The notes under the pieces: model-generated
Seen by the model: the letters and a program-made list of their open reading frames with translations, nothing else
Database searches by the model: none
What the model was told of the DNA's origin: nothing
In this document: positions 60,435 to 64,000 of the stretch, in pieces
Layout: each line of letters starts with the position of its first letter
How positions within the stretch are numbered: position 1 is the first letter of the stretch
Assembly (NCBI RefSeq): GCF_023856365.1
Contig: NC_064538.1
Location: 4,729,832-4,793,831 of the forward strand
Source of the DNA: Brienomyrus brachyistius
Lineage: Eukaryota; Chordata; Actinopteri; Osteoglossiformes; Mormyridae
Reading direction: 5' to 3'
Length of the DNA: 64,000 nt
Translations under genes and position numbers: made by a program

Positions 60435-62575
60435 TCACATTTTCTCAAATGGGAACAGGTGTTTCTCTTGTCCTCTTTTCTCCCTCTTGCTTGCTGCTTT
60501 TTGCCCTGAAGTGACTCCCTCCTGCTCCTCCTGTCGGTTCTGGGGCCAGGAGGTTGCCAGGTCCACTGCAGTGGTTTGAGATCCATCACCCTCTTCTTCA
60601 TCAGAGGAGAGCCCCTCTGGACCTGCTGTTTGCTCCTTATTTTTGGCACCATAGCGCCGCTTCAACCTCTCCCTGATCAGCAGTCCCTTCACCAGCAAGG
60701 TCCAGTTGGCCAACACCCTCTTCTCCCGCTTCTGCAAGACACCCCCAAGCTCCACGTTAGAAACAAGTGCACAGACAAGACAGCATGTACACGCGCGCAC
60801 ACACACATGCATGCACACGCACACACACACACACACACACACAGGAAGTCACCTCTCTCTCCTTCTTCTCCAAGATCTCCTGCTCATTCTCCCAGGCAGC
60901 CAACAGAATTTCCTTATGCTCCTCACAAACAATGTAGCCATCATTGCTGTAAGAACAGGAATATACTGTACATAAGAAGGAGTGTACAGCTCCACATAGC
61001 ATAAGGGTCATCAATCACCAATTGATCCCCAGGCATCAATCCGGCCGTTTTAGTGGTCTGTGAATTTTTTTGTAGGACATTAACCAGAGCATGGACATGA
61101 AAATGTTGGGTAGCCCTAACAGTGCATACCTAACAAACATGTGCCCATAGTACTGGTGTTTTCTAATCACTCCAAGTCACATTAAAGTGTGTGAGAACAT
61201 GTGCGGAACTGTGTGTCCGAGCGTCATCCCCATAAAAATAAAAGACTGGTATGTCAACATGGCTGGTCTTACACTGGATGCGAGAAACCACCATGGAAGT
61301 CGAAGCCAGTGACAGCGGCAGCGCAGTCGATTTCCAGCTTGCGGGCAACTCTGTGTAGATTGGGCAACCGCAGGTGGACACAGCCCACGGGTAACATGCA
61401 GGGGCGAAACATGTACACGTTCCCGTAGTCATTACGGGGAACCTAGTGTAAAAAAAAAAAAAGATACATTACGTCCCCAGATGCACATCCAACACACTGG
61501 AAACAGGACATTCACTTAAAAGCAAGATGGCTGCCAGGTGCATTCTGAGTGTCAGTACCTTGCCATCTACAGCCACAGGGGGCTGGTACTCCTCTGTCTG
61601 CCAGGGGCCAAACAGCGGCAGGTCGTCAATGTCTCGGTTCTCAGGCACCAACCTGGCCTTCCGAGAACGGTTAGAGAACCCTTTTACCATCTGGAATGGG
61701 GGGGGGGGGGGAACAAACAGGACTATCAGCATTAAATCGCAGCATCATGAATGACTGTATTAGTCGAACATCTTAACCCAACTAATTTTGGTAGGTTTAA
61801 GAAGGTTACTGTTTGAAACTAAACTGAATTGGTTAATATAGCTCATGGGAGTTTGTTCTGAGGACAGAAGGAAAAATGATCCAAACAACTAGAGAAGGCA
61901 GGGCCAACCAATCAGATGTCTTGGTCCTGCCTCCTCCAGTTGCTTGGACCCACCTCCTCTACAATCTGATTGGTTATCTCTCTGATAGTCTTTTAGTCCA
62001 GAAGGAAAAATTATTACAAAAGTTGAAATCAAGAAATAAAGTATTTTATTCATAAGAGATTTTACTGAGAATCAGTGATGCAAGACAATCTGTCGAAGAC
62101 ACACACACAAGCTTGCGCAAACACACACATGCGGGGGACATTACTTTGTATGGCACCTCCCCCAGTCGCACCGTCCGTGCCTCCTTAAGCCAGGTGTCCC
62201 TTGAGTGCAGCGTGTGAACACAGTCCCTGTGAAGGTAACATCCTCAGGACTCGATTCAAGTACAGACTACACTCACAGTCCAGGTTCACAGACTGGACGA
62301 CACAATTCTACACCATCAGTCACTGCAATTAACACATCTACAGAATAGCCGCACACTTAAACATTGACTAGTGCTGCGGAGAGAGATGACTTGGAGGAGG
62401 AGGATTGTGGGTACCTGGAGTAGACTGGCTCTCCCCTGCAATAGCCCAGGATGGCAGCAGTGGGCGGGTAGACAGCCTCGTATTTCAGCAGGTGTCTCTT
62501 TAGCGCATACAGGGGGTGGTTTTTGTACTCTGTGACGGCAGTTGGCAGCGGCTTGTCCAACAGCTTCGCCTGGAG
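60435..62575 (-). CDS. xpc: XPC: nucleotide excision repair damage sensor, C-terminal six exons (partial, 311 aa)
   Basis: XPC, with RAD23 and centrin-2, detects helix-distorting lesions in nuclear DNA and recruits TFIIH (established). Exons: 62415-62575, 62145-62226, 61559-61690, 61273-61442, 60853-60946, 60435-60731; phases chain and the last ends at TGA 60435-60437. Sequence follows the Rad4/XPC beta-hairpin domains: BHD1 ([37 protein letters not shown]), BHD2 ([26 protein letters not shown]) and BHD3 ([37 protein letters not shown]). The centrin-binding helix is [28 protein letters not shown] and the C-terminal HLFPFEKM follow. The transglutaminase-like half and N-terminus lie to the right of the window. 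Exon 61559-61690 has a C14 tract by its acceptor. Confidence 0.96.
60786..60842. repeat. (CA)n-rich tract in the last xpc intron
   Basis: Imperfect CA repeat with GCGC and CATG interruptions, ending in about 25 bp of pure CA next to the donor side at 60852. Confidence 0.9.
61906..61975. repeat. Short inverted repeat in xpc intron
   Basis: AACCAATCAGAT (61906-61917) and its exact reverse complement (61964-61975) flank a 46-bp loop with GGTCC/GGACC and CCTCCTCC arms. Could be a MITE remnant; the class is unknown. Confidence 0.6.
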
Positions 62576-64000
62576 CTGGAGCAGAAGGTAAAGATTGCAA
62601 CAGTGTAACGCTACATGCCTCCGTACTGCTTACCTTCCAGTTCATTCGACGTTTCTTTCATTTTGCCATTTACACTGCATCATAACGGCACTGTGTTTTC
62701 TGTCACTGTAATTATACTACTGTAATTACATAAATACTATAAGTACTATAAATACTACTACATATTGTGTTTCACTGCTTTGTTGAGCTGATGGCCATTG
62801 GGCCAGAAATGTATTATCTAATTCAAGGCAGAGTTTAGCTTAAAATTTAATACATTTCAGACTTGCATTATTGACCTGCCAAAAAAAAAATAAAATAAAT
62901 AAAAAAAAAAATCGAAAAATTGTCCTTGCCAGGGAAATATTTTATTACAGTTTTATCTAGACATCGTTATCAAAAGGAGCACCAAAATCCAACAGGAGGC
63001 ATCTGCCAGCATCTAAAATCAGGAAGATGTTTTTATCTTGTACACTTTGACTTACAAATAGCCAAATCAGTATCTGTGGGATCTTACTTCCTATGGTATC
63101 TGGACCTATCTCAATCGCGATTACTTGAGCTGACCATGATTATTCTGAATGATTGTGAGAACCGTTTCCATTCATCTGCATCAAAACAGGTGGACGAGAC
63201 AGAAATGTCATATTTCTATTTCGGTTTCCACATCGTTTTCTACCATGTAATGTTTGTTTGACTGGTGCTTGTGTAATAATCATCATCTCAATGCGCTTCT
63301 GAACTGATCCGTAGCACGTGTCACTGCAGGATGAGTCAACCGTGGATGTGAGTCGTGCATGTGCCAGTGTTGAAAGCCAAATATCAAAGCAACCAAAAAA
63401 CTAAACCTGAAAACTATCTACGAGCAAGCCGAATACAAAAAAAAAAACATACATGTCCAGTTCCCATAAGGGGCTTTGCCAGTGCCAATACAGAAAAAGT
63501 CAATCAGCCATTTTACGAAAATTTACATAAATACATGAAATGGGCTGTAGCTTTCTATAACTGGTAAGGGTGCAGGTTTGGCCGATGGTTCAAATTCCTT
63601 TATTACTTGGACAGTTTAACACTGTTGACTCAGATCAGCAGTGCACGCACGACTCAAATCCACGGTTGACTCATATACTGTATTGATAATTGTCAGGTTT
63701 ATTTTATGGACTGCTTGTGAGCGACTCCCACCAGCCCAGAATGGGATATTCAGCCAGATATCCTGGTTTTGCATTCCGTGTGCTCTGCATTAGGGCTGTC
63801 TCAGTGCGTGTTTATGGGTCTGATTTAGGGACCCCGGTCGCGATGGGGTGACCGCCATATTTCCTCGATGGCTGCCAATATTTATGCTGCAGCCAAATCA
63901 GTACATTACGCCAAAAGGGGACAAAAAACACAAACCAGAGAATTTATGTTAATTTGTCCATTTTTTTTCTGATCTCACTGACTGGGAGTGATATGAATTT
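62576..64000 (-). other. xpc intron extending off the right edge
   Basis: No further xpc exon is recognisable up to 64000. The preceding exon (encoding the region just before the LQAKL segment) must lie outside. Contains A-rich runs at about 62881-62910 and otherwise unique AT-rich sequence. Confidence 0.6.

Overview
The window is vertebrate genomic DNA, most likely from a ray-finned fish. Five protein-coding genes are recognisable, all on the minus strand. They have vertebrate-type exon/intron structure, introns mostly of 0.1-4 kb, many long (CA)n tracts, tRNA-derived SINEs with the common fish 3' tail, and other fish-type dispersed repeats. I cannot resolve the species. Exons were placed by reading protein similarity together with GT/AG splice sites and checking that codon phase carries across every junction. 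No transcript or database evidence was available.

Layout, left to right. (1) 1-26999: celsr3, an atypical seven-pass cadherin of the planar cell polarity pathway. Twenty-two coding exons are visible, from the signal peptide to the start of the GAIN region; the transmembrane part and C-terminal tail lie beyond the left edge. The large cadherin exon carries two compensating 1-base frameshifts. (2) 27000-30837: CELSR3 upstream/intergenic DNA with an RFX-type X-box. (3) 31218-37113: complete dalrd3 (13 exons, 561 aa), a tRNA-Arg-binding partner of a tRNA methyltransferase. (4) 38959-48829: complete impdh2 (14 exons, 514 aa), the rate-limiting enzyme of guanine nucleotide synthesis. (5) 51001-57374: complete arih2 coding region (14 coding exons, 495 aa), an RBR-type ubiquitin ligase, with a probable non-coding first exon near 59.44 kb. 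(6) 60435-62575: the last six exons of xpc (311 aa), the DNA-damage sensor of global-genome nucleotide excision repair. Its 5' part lies beyond the right edge.

CELSR3, DALRD3, IMPDH2 and ARIH2 also lie together on human chromosome 3p21.31, so the first four genes are a conserved syntenic block. XPC is on human 3p25, so its place here marks either an older linkage or a rearrangement. The genes do not form a functional pathway; they are neighbours by descent.

The non-coding DNA is rich in repeats. A family of CA-flanked elements carrying TTTGTGGGGAC occurs five times, always in the same orientation. A 45/46-bp dimeric minisatellite appears to derive from the head of that family. There is also a hAT-type MITE nested in a SINE, a 55-bp minisatellite in an impdh2 intron, and a 47-bp tandem duplication that copies a celsr3 splice donor. 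I found no CRISPR array, operon, viral gene, toxin gene or unknown multi-gene system.
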